The position numbers were made by a program, and so were the translations under genes. Source: JACVRM01 sp963755085 (lineage in GTDB: Bacteria > Actinomycetota > Thermoleophilia > Gaiellales > Gaiellaceae). From it: a DNA stretch of 64,000 nt. Shown here piece after piece: positions 25,668 through 35,581 of this stretch. Location of the stretch: NCBI GenBank assembly GCA_963755085.1, contig CAVWIN010000005.1:62001-126000 (forward strand). Direction: 5' to 3'. Numbering within the stretch: the first letter of the stretch is position 1; the number at the start of each line of letters is the position of its first letter. The notes beneath the pieces are model-generated. The model was given only the letters and a program-made list of their open reading frames with translations. It had not been told where the DNA came from and searched no databases.

Positions 25668-27245
25668 ATGCGGTGCGCGCTCCTTCTCGCCGCGGGCACC
25701 GCGATCCTTGCGCTCGCGGCCGCGTCTGCGTCGGCCCGCCCGGCTGCGCACCTCTCCGGGGCGCAGCTCGTGGGCATCTCGGCAGGCGCGCGCGCCGAGG
25801 CGATCGTGCGGGGCGCGGGCGGGTCGCCGGTCTCGCGCCGCCTCGGGATCTGGGCGCTGTCGAGTGCGGGCGCCGACCGGGCCGTTCCGGCGCTCCGCCA
25901 TTCGGGCCTGCTGCGCTATACGGAGCCGAACCGGGTCATCCCGGCCGCGCATGAGCCCGCCGACCCGCTCGCGGCGCCCGATCTGGGCTGGCAGATCTAC
26001 CGCGTCGGCGCCGACCAGGCGGAGCCGCCCGGCCCGGGGGTCCCGATCTCGATCGTCGACTCCGGCCTGGACATGAGGAACACGGAGTTCGCGACGCGCC
26101 CGGACGTGACCCTGCTCGACGCCCAGCCGGCGATCTCGTGGGATTCCTCGGAGCTGTACCACGGCACCGAGGTCTCCTCGGTGGCGGCGGCGCCCGAGAA
26201 CGGCTACGGCACCGTCGGGATCTACCCGACGGCGGCCCTGCGCATGTACGCGCTCCCGGGCGTCGCCGACGGCCCGACGACGGCCGACGTCGTGCGCGGC
26301 ATCGCCACGGCCTCCGCGATCGGCCGGACGGTCATCAACCTGAGCCTCGCCGGCCCGGGCTTCTCAGAGTCGGAGTACGAGGCCGTCATGTCGGCGGTGA
26401 AGCGCGGCGCGCTGGTCGTGGCCGCGGCCGGCAACGACTTCGCGCGCGGAAACCCGCGCGACTACCCGGGCGCCTACCCGCACGTCCTCACCGCAGCCGC
26501 GACCGGGAAGACCGACCAGCCCTCGTCGTTCTCGAGCGGAAACAGCGCCGTCGACCTCGCCGCCCCGGGCGAGTCGATCGTCGTGCCCCACCCGACCGAC
26601 GCGACGATCTCGAAGATCGTCGCCGGCACGAGCTTCTCCTCGCCGATCGTCGCCGCCGCGGCCGCCTGGCTGTGGACGGTCCGCCCCGACCTCGACGCCG
26701 GCCAGGTGGCCGAGGTGCTCCGCGAGTCGGCGCGCGACATCAACTCGCCGGGCTTCGACGACCGCACCGGGTACGGCCTCGTGAACCTGCCCGCGGCGCT
26801 CACGGCCCCGACGCCGCCGAAAGACCTACTGGAGCCAAACGACGACATCGACCAGGTCGTGGCCGGACGGCTGTTCGCCGCCAGCAGCACGCCGCTCACC
26901 ACCCAGGCGAAGCGCAGCGTGCGCATCAGCGCGAGCCTCGACCAGAACGAGGACCCGGAGGACGTCTACCGCGTGGTCATCCCGGCCGGCCGCACGTTCG
27001 TGACGACGGTAACGCCGACGACGAACCTCGGCGTGATCCTCTGGAGCCCGACCGCTAAGACGGTGTTCGCGTCCGGCGCGACGGCGCGGAAGACCGAGCT
27101 CGCCGGGAGCGACCGCACCGGCAAGCGCGCCGAGCGCGTCGTCTGGAAGAACACGGGCAAGCGCGCGGTCACCGCCTACCTGGACATCTGGTTCTCGAAG
27201 GGCTCCTCGCGGCGCGCGACCTACACCGCGAGCATCGCTACCTAG
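25668..27245 (+). CDS. Secreted subtilisin-like S8 serine protease
   Basis: 525 aa. Signal peptide (ALLLAAGTAILALAAASASA), a short propeptide-like region (to about residue 95), and a peptidase S8 domain. Triad: Asp in ISIVDSGLDM, His in YHGTEVSSVAA, Ser in GTSFSSPIVAAA; oxyanion Asn in VVAAAGNDFA. A C-terminal beta-rich domain of about 140 residues (LEPNDDIDQVV onward) resembles pre-peptidase C-terminal domains and has no anchor, so release outside is expected. TACATT and a weak GGAG precede the ATG. It splits folB from folK. Confidence 0.92.
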   Translation: MRCALLLAAGTAILALAAASASARPAAHLSGAQLVGISAGARAEAIVRGAGGSPVSRRLGIWALSSAGADRAVPALRHSGLLRYTEPNRVIPAAHEPADPLAAPDLGWQIYRVGADQAEPPGPGVPISIVDSGLDMRNTEFATRPDVTLLDAQPAISWDSSELYHGTEVSSVAAAPENGYGTVGIYPTAALRMYALPGVADGPTTADVVRGIATASAIGRTVINLSLAGPGFSESEYEAVMSAVKRGALVVAAAGNDFARGNPRDYPGAYPHVLTAAATGKTDQPSSFSSGNSAVDLAAPGESIVVPHPTDATISKIVAGTSFSSPIVAAAAAWLWTVRPDLDAGQVAEVLRESARDINSPGFDDRTGYGLVNLPAALTAPTPPKDLLEPNDDIDQVVAGRLFAASSTPLTTQAKRSVRISASLDQNEDPEDVYRVVIPAGRTFVTTVTPTTNLGVILWSPTAKTVFASGATARKTELAGSDRTGKRAERVVWKNTGKRAVTAYLDIWFSKGSSRRATYTASIAT

Positions 27246-27594
27246 CGCGTTCCACGACCGCGACCGCCTCCGCGAGCCGAAGCCCGACCACCTCAAGGCC
27301 CGGCTTGCGTGCGTGCACACGCACCCAGTCGACCGGGAAGCGGCCGACGATCGCATCGGCGACGCCGGCGGCGAGCGCCTCGACGAGGTTGTACCGGTGG
27401 CCGTCGGACACCTCGCGCACGCACGCGGCAACGTCGCGATAGTCGACGGCGTCCTCGATGCGGTCGGAGAGCGCGCTGTCGGAGACGTCGAACGAGATGT
27501 CGAACAGGAACACACGGTCGCGCTCTCGCTCCTCCGCCAGGACACCGTGGCGGCCGGGCACCTCGAGGCCGCGAAGCTCGACGGTGAAGCTCAT
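27238..27594 (-). CDS. folB: Dihydroneopterin aldolase
   Basis: 118 aa, normal length. Cleaves dihydroneopterin to hydroxymethyldihydropterin in folate synthesis. ELRGLEVPGRHGVLAEERERDRVFLFD fits the substrate-binding N-terminus, YNLVEALAAGVADAIV carries the pterin-binding Glu, and the C-terminal KPGLEVVGLRLAEAVAVV is typical. Its ATG overlaps the folP stop by 4 bases. Its stop overlaps the convergent protease end by 8. Confidence 0.93.
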   Translation of the reverse strand: MSFTVELRGLEVPGRHGVLAEERERDRVFLFDISFDVSDSALSDRIEDAVDYRDVAACVREVSDGHRYNLVEALAAGVADAIVGRFPVDWVRVHARKPGLEVVGLRLAEAVAVVERAR

Positions 27595-28409
27595 GCGACG
27601 ACCGCCCTGGCCGCGGTCAGCGCCTCGACGTGCTCGCGGACGTCGTGGGCGCGGATGATCGTCGCGCCGCGCTCGTAGGCGGCGACGGCCACGGCGAGAC
27701 TCGCCGAGAGCGGCCCGGTCGTCGCCTGCGGGTCGCCGAGGATGCGCCCGAGCGAGCTCTTCCGCGAGAAGCCGATGACGATCGGGCGGCCGAGGGCCGT
27801 CAGCTCGCCGAGGCGCCGGACGAGCTCGAAGTTTTGCTCGACGGTCTTCCCGAACCCGATACCGGGATCCAAACACACTTTGCCCTCGTCGATGCCGGCA
27901 GCCGTCGCGGCGGCAAGCCGCTCCTCGAGGAACGACTTCACGTCGTCGACGACGTCGTCGTAACGCGGGTCGGCCTGCATCGTCCGCGGCTCGCCCTGCA
28001 TATGCATGAGGCAGACGTAGGCGCTGGCGTCGGCGACGACGCCGGCGAGCTCGGGGTCGCCGCGCAGGGCCGTGATGTCGTTGACGAGCTCCGCGCCCAG
28101 CGCGAGCGCACGGCGGGCGACCTCGGCCTTCGCCGTGTCGATGGAGACCGGCACCTCGCCGGCGAGCGCCTCGAGCACCGGGACGATGCGGCGCAGCTCG
28201 TCGTCGAGGCTCACGCCGTCCGCCCCGGGCCGTGTCGATTCGCCGCCGACGTCGACTATGGCGGCCCCCTCGGCGAGCTGGCGCCGCGCGGCGGCGGCGG
28301 CGGCGGCGGGATCGAGGTTCACGCCCCCGTCCGAGAAGGAGTCGGGCGTGACGTTGACGATCCCCATCACGCTGGGGCGGGGAAAGCGCTCCTCGGCCGG
28401 CGGGCGCAC
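27591..28409 (-). CDS. folP: Dihydropteroate synthase
   Basis: 272 aa, GTG start. Condenses hydroxymethyldihydropterin pyrophosphate with p-aminobenzoate; target of sulfonamides. TIM-barrel signatures: MGIVNVTPDSFSDGG, VDVGGESTRPGA, SIDTAKAEVA, the DPGIGFGKT loop, IGFSRKSSLG, and the final IIRAHDVREH. Coupled to folB. folE, which makes the first pterin and sits next to folP in mycobacteria, is absent here. Confidence 0.96.
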   Translation of the reverse strand: MRPPAEERFPRPSVMGIVNVTPDSFSDGGVNLDPAAAAAAARRQLAEGAAIVDVGGESTRPGADGVSLDDELRRIVPVLEALAGEVPVSIDTAKAEVARRALALGAELVNDITALRGDPELAGVVADASAYVCLMHMQGEPRTMQADPRYDDVVDDVKSFLEERLAAATAAGIDEGKVCLDPGIGFGKTVEQNFELVRRLGELTALGRPIVIGFSRKSSLGRILGDPQATTGPLSASLAVAVAAYERGATIIRAHDVREHVEALTAARAVVA

Positions 28410-28449
28410 GGCGGCAGGCTACTGCGGGCAGAGCGCGAAAAGGGCCGCT

Positions 28450-28857
28450 ATGAGCGAAATGGCAGACACCCCAGCCGCTCCGGCCGACGCCGGCGGCAAC
28501 ACGGGACCGATCGGCGAGACCCGCTCGATCGGCCTCTCGATCCTGTGGTTCATCATCACCCTCGGGATCTACAGCCTGTACTGGACGTACAAGACGTTCG
28601 AGGAGATGAAGCGGCACAGCGGCGAGGGCATCGGCGGCGTGCTCGCGCTCGTCATCCACATCGTCGTCGGGATCGTCATCTGGTTCGTCGCCCCGGCAGA
28701 GGTCGGCGCGATGTACAAGCGCGACGGCCGCCAGGCGCCGATGACCGGCTGGACCGGTCTCTGGTGGCTGCTGCCGATCGTGGGCGCGTTCGTCTGGTTC
28801 ATCAAGGTGCAGGGCAGCCTCAACCGGTACTGGGAGTCGAAGGGCGCCGCGGCCTGA
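28450..28857 (+). CDS. DUF4234 membrane protein
   Basis: 135 aa. A Pro/Ala-rich N-terminus with GPIGETRSIG, then three membrane segments: IGLSILWFIITLGIYSLYW, VLALVIHIVVGIVIWFVA, and WTGLWWLLPIVGAFVWFI. The GETRSIGLSILWFIITLGIYSLYW segment is the DUF4234 hallmark. A final NRYWESKGAA motif is typical too. Function unknown. A truncated second copy follows at once. Confidence 0.75.
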   Translation: MSEMADTPAAPADAGGNTGPIGETRSIGLSILWFIITLGIYSLYWTYKTFEEMKRHSGEGIGGVLALVIHIVVGIVIWFVAPAEVGAMYKRDGRQAPMTGWTGLWWLLPIVGAFVWFIKVQGSLNRYWESKGAAA

Positions 28858-28863
28858 TCGGCG

Positions 28864-28980
28864 ATGAGTGACGTCGCCTACACCCCGCGGGCCGCAACCG
28901 TGCAGGCGCAGACCGAAGGGCCGATCGGCGAGACCCGGTCGATCGGCCTGGCGATCATCTGCGCCGACCCGCGGGCCTAG
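28864..28980 (+). pseudogene. Truncated DUF4234 paralogue
   Basis: 38 aa ORF whose middle, GPIGETRSIGLAI, repeats the same block of the gene just upstream, then ends in ICADPRA* in the first membrane helix. Starts 6 bases after the first copy ends. Its stop overlaps the convergent cyclase no. 2 stop by 4 bases. Probably the broken remnant of a tandem duplication. Confidence 0.65.
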
Positions 28981-31900
28981 CCTCGCGCGCGGCGCGCCGC
29001 GGCGGTTGCGCCTTTCGCCTCCAGCAACTCAGCCGCCCGCGCACGAGCTGCCGCCGCCGCAGCGGGCCGATCGGCGAGCTCGAGCACCTCGGCCTGGCCG
29101 ACCAGGATGTCCGTCAACGTCAGGATCTCCTGGCTCCCGTCGAGAAGGTCGATGGACTCGCTCGCGAGCCGCATCGCCTCGTCGATCTCCCCCCGCCGCG
29201 CGAGCACTCTCGCCGTCGCACCGCGCCAGAGCGCCTGAGCGCTGACGTCCACCGAGAACGCCAGGTCGCGCGCACGCCGCGCATGCTCCTCGGCCTCGTC
29301 GACGAGGCCCTCGGTCAGCAGCGCGCCCGTGAGCATCGCCTCCATGTTCGCGATCGGACCGCGGTTGCCCAGCCGGTCGAGGATGGCGATCGCGTCGTGG
29401 AGCTCGCGCGCCGCGGCCGCGCCGTCGCCGTCGAGGAGCTCGAGCGGCGCCATCGAGAACGCGAGCAGAGCCAGGCCGTTGTCCTGCCCGAGCTCGGCGA
29501 AGATCGTCCGGGCCTGCTCGATCAGCTCCCGGCCTTCGGCGATGCGGCCCTCGAGCCCGATCAGCGTGCCGATGGTCCGCAGCGTCCAGGCCTGGGTCTC
29601 GCGGCTGTCCGCGACGTCCCTGAGCAGCGTCTCGCACATCGCCACGCCTTCCGCGACGGGCATGCTCCCGAAGATCGCCGCGACGAGCGCGAACGTCCAG
29701 GCGTCCGACTCCATGCTCCTGTTTCCGGCGCGGCGGGCATGCTCGACGGACTTCTGCAGCGGCTCGAGCATGTCGTCCCAGCGGGCGTCCGTCCACCGGG
29801 CGGTCGCGAGAACGAACCATGCGCGCGCGAGCCCCTCGTCGTCCCCTCGGGCCTCCAGCATGTCGATCGCGCCGCGCGCGAGCCGCTCCTGCTCGGCCTG
29901 GTCCACATCCTGCGCGGTCTGAGTGAGATGGAGCATTTCCAGCTGGGCCCGCACGGCGAGATCGTCACGGCCGAGCGCTTCTGCTTCGGCCCGAGCCCGG
30001 TCGATTGCCGAGCGGCCGCCTTCCACGCCGCCTTCGGTGAACAGCATGCATCGCCCGAGCTCGAGCAGGGCGCGAACGCGTTCGGGGCCTGGCTCGACGA
30101 ACAGGGCCGTTGCGCGCTCGTAGAGGTTCACGGCGGCGCGGCGGTCGCTGCGGTCGAATGCCCGCCGGCCTGCTCGCGCGAGCGCCTCTCCCGCATGATG
30201 CGCCCGTCGAATGTCCTCGCCGGTGACGGCCCCGAGTTCCACCCGGTAGCGGTACGCCTGCTCAAGGTGGTAGCCCACGATCTCGTCCAGCTCGGTGAGC
30301 GACGCGCCGTGCTCCTCGAGCCAAACCGCGAAGCGCTCGTGCAGGTCGGCGCGCGTCGCCTTCGGAAGCGCGTCATAGGCCGCGTCGCGAATGAGTAGGT
30401 GGCGGAAGCGAAAGGCGTCCTCGCCGGGCAGCTGCCCCTTGTCGGGCCGGACGAGCTCCTTGCGCACGAGGGCGGTCAGGCGTGCGCCCACCTCCGTCGC
30501 AGCGGGTGCGAGCGCCTGGACGGCGCCGCGATGGAACACGCGGCCCTCGACGGCGCCGCGCTCGAGGACGTCCCGCTCGGCGACGTCGAGCTGGTCGAGA
30601 CGGGCAGCGAGGAGGGCATGGATCGTCGGCGGCACGCTGACCGCTCCGCCCCCGGACTCCTGGACCAGCGCGATCATCTCCTCGACGTAGAGCGGATTGC
30701 CCTCGGCGGCCTCGCGGATGCGCGCGCGCAGGCCGGGGTCGACGTCGGCGAGCCGCTCGATGAGCCGGTCGGTCTCGTCCGGGCCGAGCGGCTCGAGCAG
30801 GACGCTCGTCGCGTTCACCTTGCCTCCTGCCCAGCCCGGCCGTCGGTCGAGCAGCTCGGGCCGCGCCATCCCGAGCAGCAGGATCGGCGCGTCGCGTGAG
30901 AGGTCGGCCACGTGCTCGACCAGGTCGAGGAACGTCTCCTCGCCCCAGTGCAGATCGTCGAAGACGCAGACGAGCGGGCGCTCCTCCGCCACGGCCTCGA
31001 GGCGCTTGCGAAAGGCCCACGCGATCTCCTCGCTCGACGAGACGAGCTGCTCGGAGGCGATGAGCGCACGGATGCGCTCGTCCGCAACCCGGTCGGTGGT
31101 GACATCCGGAAGCTGCTTCAGCACCTCGACCACCGGCCAGTACGTGATCCCCTCGCCGTACGGAAGACAGACACCGCGGACGACAAGCGCCTCGTCGAGC
31201 GAGCCGAGGAACTCGGCGGCCAGGCGCGACTTGCCGACGCCGGCGGATCCCAGGATCGTGAAGAGCTGGCACGACCGGTCGAGCAGCGCCTGGTCGAACG
31301 CGTCGCCCAGGCGACGGAGCTCCGTCTCACGGCCGACCATCGGCGCGTCCAGGTGGCGCGACGGCGTCGCCTCGGCGCGGACGCCGACGAGGCGGTAGGC
31401 GGGCACCGGCTCCGCCTTGCCCTTCAGCTCCAGCGGATCGAGCGGACCGGCGTCGACCGCGTTGCGGGTCAGCCGGAGCGTGTCCTCGCCGAGCAGGATC
31501 TCGCCGGGCTGCGCGGCCTGCTGAAGCCGTGCGGCGACGTTGACGGCGTCGCCCGTCGCGAGGCGCTCGGCCGTCCCGGTGACGACCTCCCCGGTGGCGA
31601 CGCCGATGCGGCCCTGGACACCGAGCGCCGGCAGCGCCTCGGCCATCTCGGCGGCCGCGCGCAGAGCGCGGAGGGCGTCGTCCTCGTGCACGACCGGCAC
31701 GCCGAACACGGCCATGACGGCGTCGCCGATGAACTTCTCGACCGTGCCGCCGTGGTGCTCGATGATCTCCTTCATGCGCTCGAAGTAGCGGGCGAGCAGC
31801 GTGCGGAGCGCTTCGGGGTCGAGCCGCTCGCCCAGCTCCGTCGACCCGGTCACGTCACAGAAGAGGACGGTGACGACCTTCCGCTGCTGCCGCGCCGGCG

Positions 31901-31985
31901 ATGGTGCGGCCAGCGGCGTCGCGCACTCGGAGCAGAACTTCGCGTCGTCCGCGTTCTGCTTCCCGCAGCGCGGGCAGGTCAGCAC
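28977..31985 (-). CDS. Class III adenylate cyclase with AAA ATPase and TPR-like tail, no. 2
   Basis: 1002 aa, GTG start. Zinc ribbon CPRCG...CSECA, then a class III cyclase domain with the usual residues (LFCDVTGSTEL, EKFIGDAVMAVFG, GDAVNVAARLQ). An AAA ATPase follows (LGSAGVGKSRLA, FDDLHWGEETFLDL), then a long helical tail from about residue 560 to the end with TPR-like pairs (for example EADRPAAAAAAR-type repeats and GRCMLFTEGGVEGGRS). This MalT/SARP-like layout usually senses small molecules or proteins. TAGACT-N7-GTG implies a leaderless mRNA although ftsH ends only 18 bases upstream. Confidence 0.9.
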   Translation of the reverse strand: MLTCPRCGKQNADDAKFCSECATPLAAPSPARQQRKVVTVLFCDVTGSTELGERLDPEALRTLLARYFERMKEIIEHHGGTVEKFIGDAVMAVFGVPVVHEDDALRALRAAAEMAEALPALGVQGRIGVATGEVVTGTAERLATGDAVNVAARLQQAAQPGEILLGEDTLRLTRNAVDAGPLDPLELKGKAEPVPAYRLVGVRAEATPSRHLDAPMVGRETELRRLGDAFDQALLDRSCQLFTILGSAGVGKSRLAAEFLGSLDEALVVRGVCLPYGEGITYWPVVEVLKQLPDVTTDRVADERIRALIASEQLVSSSEEIAWAFRKRLEAVAEERPLVCVFDDLHWGEETFLDLVEHVADLSRDAPILLLGMARPELLDRRPGWAGGKVNATSVLLEPLGPDETDRLIERLADVDPGLRARIREAAEGNPLYVEEMIALVQESGGGAVSVPPTIHALLAARLDQLDVAERDVLERGAVEGRVFHRGAVQALAPAATEVGARLTALVRKELVRPDKGQLPGEDAFRFRHLLIRDAAYDALPKATRADLHERFAVWLEEHGASLTELDEIVGYHLEQAYRYRVELGAVTGEDIRRAHHAGEALARAGRRAFDRSDRRAAVNLYERATALFVEPGPERVRALLELGRCMLFTEGGVEGGRSAIDRARAEAEALGRDDLAVRAQLEMLHLTQTAQDVDQAEQERLARGAIDMLEARGDDEGLARAWFVLATARWTDARWDDMLEPLQKSVEHARRAGNRSMESDAWTFALVAAIFGSMPVAEGVAMCETLLRDVADSRETQAWTLRTIGTLIGLEGRIAEGRELIEQARTIFAELGQDNGLALLAFSMAPLELLDGDGAAAARELHDAIAILDRLGNRGPIANMEAMLTGALLTEGLVDEAEEHARRARDLAFSVDVSAQALWRGATARVLARRGEIDEAMRLASESIDLLDGSQEILTLTDILVGQAEVLELADRPAAAAAARARAAELLEAKGATAAARRARG

Positions 31986-32003
31986 CCGAGCGAGTCTACG
32001 CGG

Positions 32004-33968
<1,965 letters not shown>

Positions 33969-34040
33969 GTGGCCTCCGTTGGAGGGTAGCAGCGTCTATT
34001 CGGCCTGAAGAGGGGCGCGGATCACCCTCTTAGGACGTTC

Positions 34041-34601
34041 TTACGCCAGATCAGGGATCAGTCGCTCGTTCAGTACGCCGACGTACGGCAGGTTCCTGTA
34101 CCGCTCGGCGAAGTCGAGGCCGTACCCGATCACGAAACGATTGGGGATCTCGAAGCCCACGTAGCGCACAGGCACCTCGATCTCGCGGCGCGACGGCTTC
34201 GTCAGCAGCGCGCAGATGTCGAGCGACGCCGGCTCGCGCGCGCTCAGGTTGCGGACGAGGTAGGAGAGCGTGAGGCCGGAGTCGATGATGTCCTCGACGA
34301 CCAGCACGTGGCGGTCGCGGATGTTGATGTCGAGGTCCTTGAGGATCCGCACGACGCCCGACGAGTCGGTGGCCGCGCCGTAGCTCGAGATGGCCATGAA
34401 GTCGACCTCGCAATGGACCCGGATCTGCCGCATGAGGTCGGCCATGAAGAACACGGCGCCCTTGAGCACGCCCACCAGCAGGAGGTCGCGGCCCTCGTAG
34501 TCCTCGGAGATCTCCTGTCCGAGCTCGGCAATCCGGTCGGCGAGCGCCTCCTCGTCGACCAGGACCTCCGCGACGACGCGCTCGAGCTCGGTCTGGCTCA
34601 T
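34041..34601 (-). CDS. hpt: Hypoxanthine phosphoribosyltransferase
   Basis: 186 aa. Purine salvage: joins hypoxanthine or guanine to PRPP. PRPP-binding loop VLVVEDIIDSGLTLSYL, the flexible loop ISSYGAATDSSG, LVGVLKGAVFFMADL, and the base-binding FVIGYGLDFAERYRNLPYVG. Overlaps the tilS stop as ATGA, so it is translated from the cyclase-tilS-hpt transcript. Purine nucleoside phosphorylase elsewhere in the window would supply its substrate. Confidence 0.95.
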   Translation of the reverse strand: MSQTELERVVAEVLVDEEALADRIAELGQEISEDYEGRDLLLVGVLKGAVFFMADLMRQIRVHCEVDFMAISSYGAATDSSGVVRILKDLDINIRDRHVLVVEDIIDSGLTLSYLVRNLSAREPASLDICALLTKPSRREIEVPVRYVGFEIPNRFVIGYGLDFAERYRNLPYVGVLNERLIPDLA

Positions 34602-35581
34602 GCGTCCCTCCGCGCCGTGATCCCCGGCGCCTCGACGATCCCGGGCACGGCGACGACCTCGTCGCCGTGGACGACGAGCGGCCAGGCCTCGCGCTCCGAG
34701 CGCGGCACCTTCGCGTCCACGAACACGTCCTGCACCTTCATGCGCCGCCCCGCCAACCGGTCTCCGGCACGCCAGCCGCGCACGTACAACCCGGGCAGTT
34801 GGGACTCGATCGTCCAGGCACCCCAGCGGACGGCGCCCAAGAGCGCCACAGGCCCTGGCTCGAGCCACACCCGGTCGTACTCACGTACGGCCTGGAGGCC
34901 GGCGCCAAGGTCGATCCGCTTCGACCCCACACGAGAGGCGAGCAACGATAACAGGGCTTCCTCGACGCGTCTGGGGAGCCGTCGCTCGGCAGCCGCATGC
35001 AGGAGATTCGTGTCGGCGGAGGAGTGCAGGCGGCGGAGGAGCGGAAGGATCTCGGCCCGGATGAGGCCGCGCGCGGTGTCCGGATTGGATGAGTCCAGGC
35101 GGAACTCGAGCCCGTGCTCGCGGCAGTACGCCTCGGTGTCGTCGCGCCACACGTCGAGCAGCGGGCGGACGACGCCGTCCGCCCTTCGGCGTTCGATGCC
35201 ACCCGTGTCGCCGCGCGAGACGAGGCGGTAGAGCACGGTCTCGACCTGGTCGGACGCCGTGTGGCCGGTCGCCCGCAGGCCGAGCCCCTCGGTAAGGCGG
35301 TACCGGGACTCGCGCAGACGAGCCTCACTTTGTGGCTCCTCGCGACCTGTGATCACCTCGGCGCCGAGCACCTCGCGGCAGAAGCGTGCGTCCCCCTCCG
35401 ACTCGTCGCCGCGCAGGCCGTGGTTGACGTGGACGGCGGACACCTCGTAGCCGAGCGCACGCAGGACGTGCCAGAGGCAGGTTGAGTCCGCGCCGCCCGA
35501 GACCAGGCACGTGACCGCGCCGCCCGGTTCGATCAGGTCGTGCTCCCGGACCGACGCCTCGACGCGCTCTGCCAGCGTCAC
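34598..35581 (-). CDS. tilS: tRNA(Ile)-lysidine synthetase
   Basis: 327 aa, GTG start. Converts the wobble C of the AUA-reading tRNA(Ile) to lysidine. ATP-binding P-loop CLVSGGADSTCLWHVL, VHVNHGLRGDESEGDA, ATGHTASDQVETVLYRL, and a C-terminal half with LYVRGWRAGDRL and KVQDVFVDAKVPRSER. Starts at GTG overlapping the stop of cyclase no. 3 (GTGA) and overlaps hpt by 4 bases. Confidence 0.94.
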   Translation of the reverse strand: MTLAERVEASVREHDLIEPGGAVTCLVSGGADSTCLWHVLRALGYEVSAVHVNHGLRGDESEGDARFCREVLGAEVITGREEPQSEARLRESRYRLTEGLGLRATGHTASDQVETVLYRLVSRGDTGGIERRRADGVVRPLLDVWRDDTEAYCREHGLEFRLDSSNPDTARGLIRAEILPLLRRLHSSADTNLLHAAAERRLPRRVEEALLSLLASRVGSKRIDLGAGLQAVREYDRVWLEPGPVALLGAVRWGAWTIESQLPGLYVRGWRAGDRLAGRRMKVQDVFVDAKVPRSEREAWPLVVHGDEVVAVPGIVEAPGITARRDA

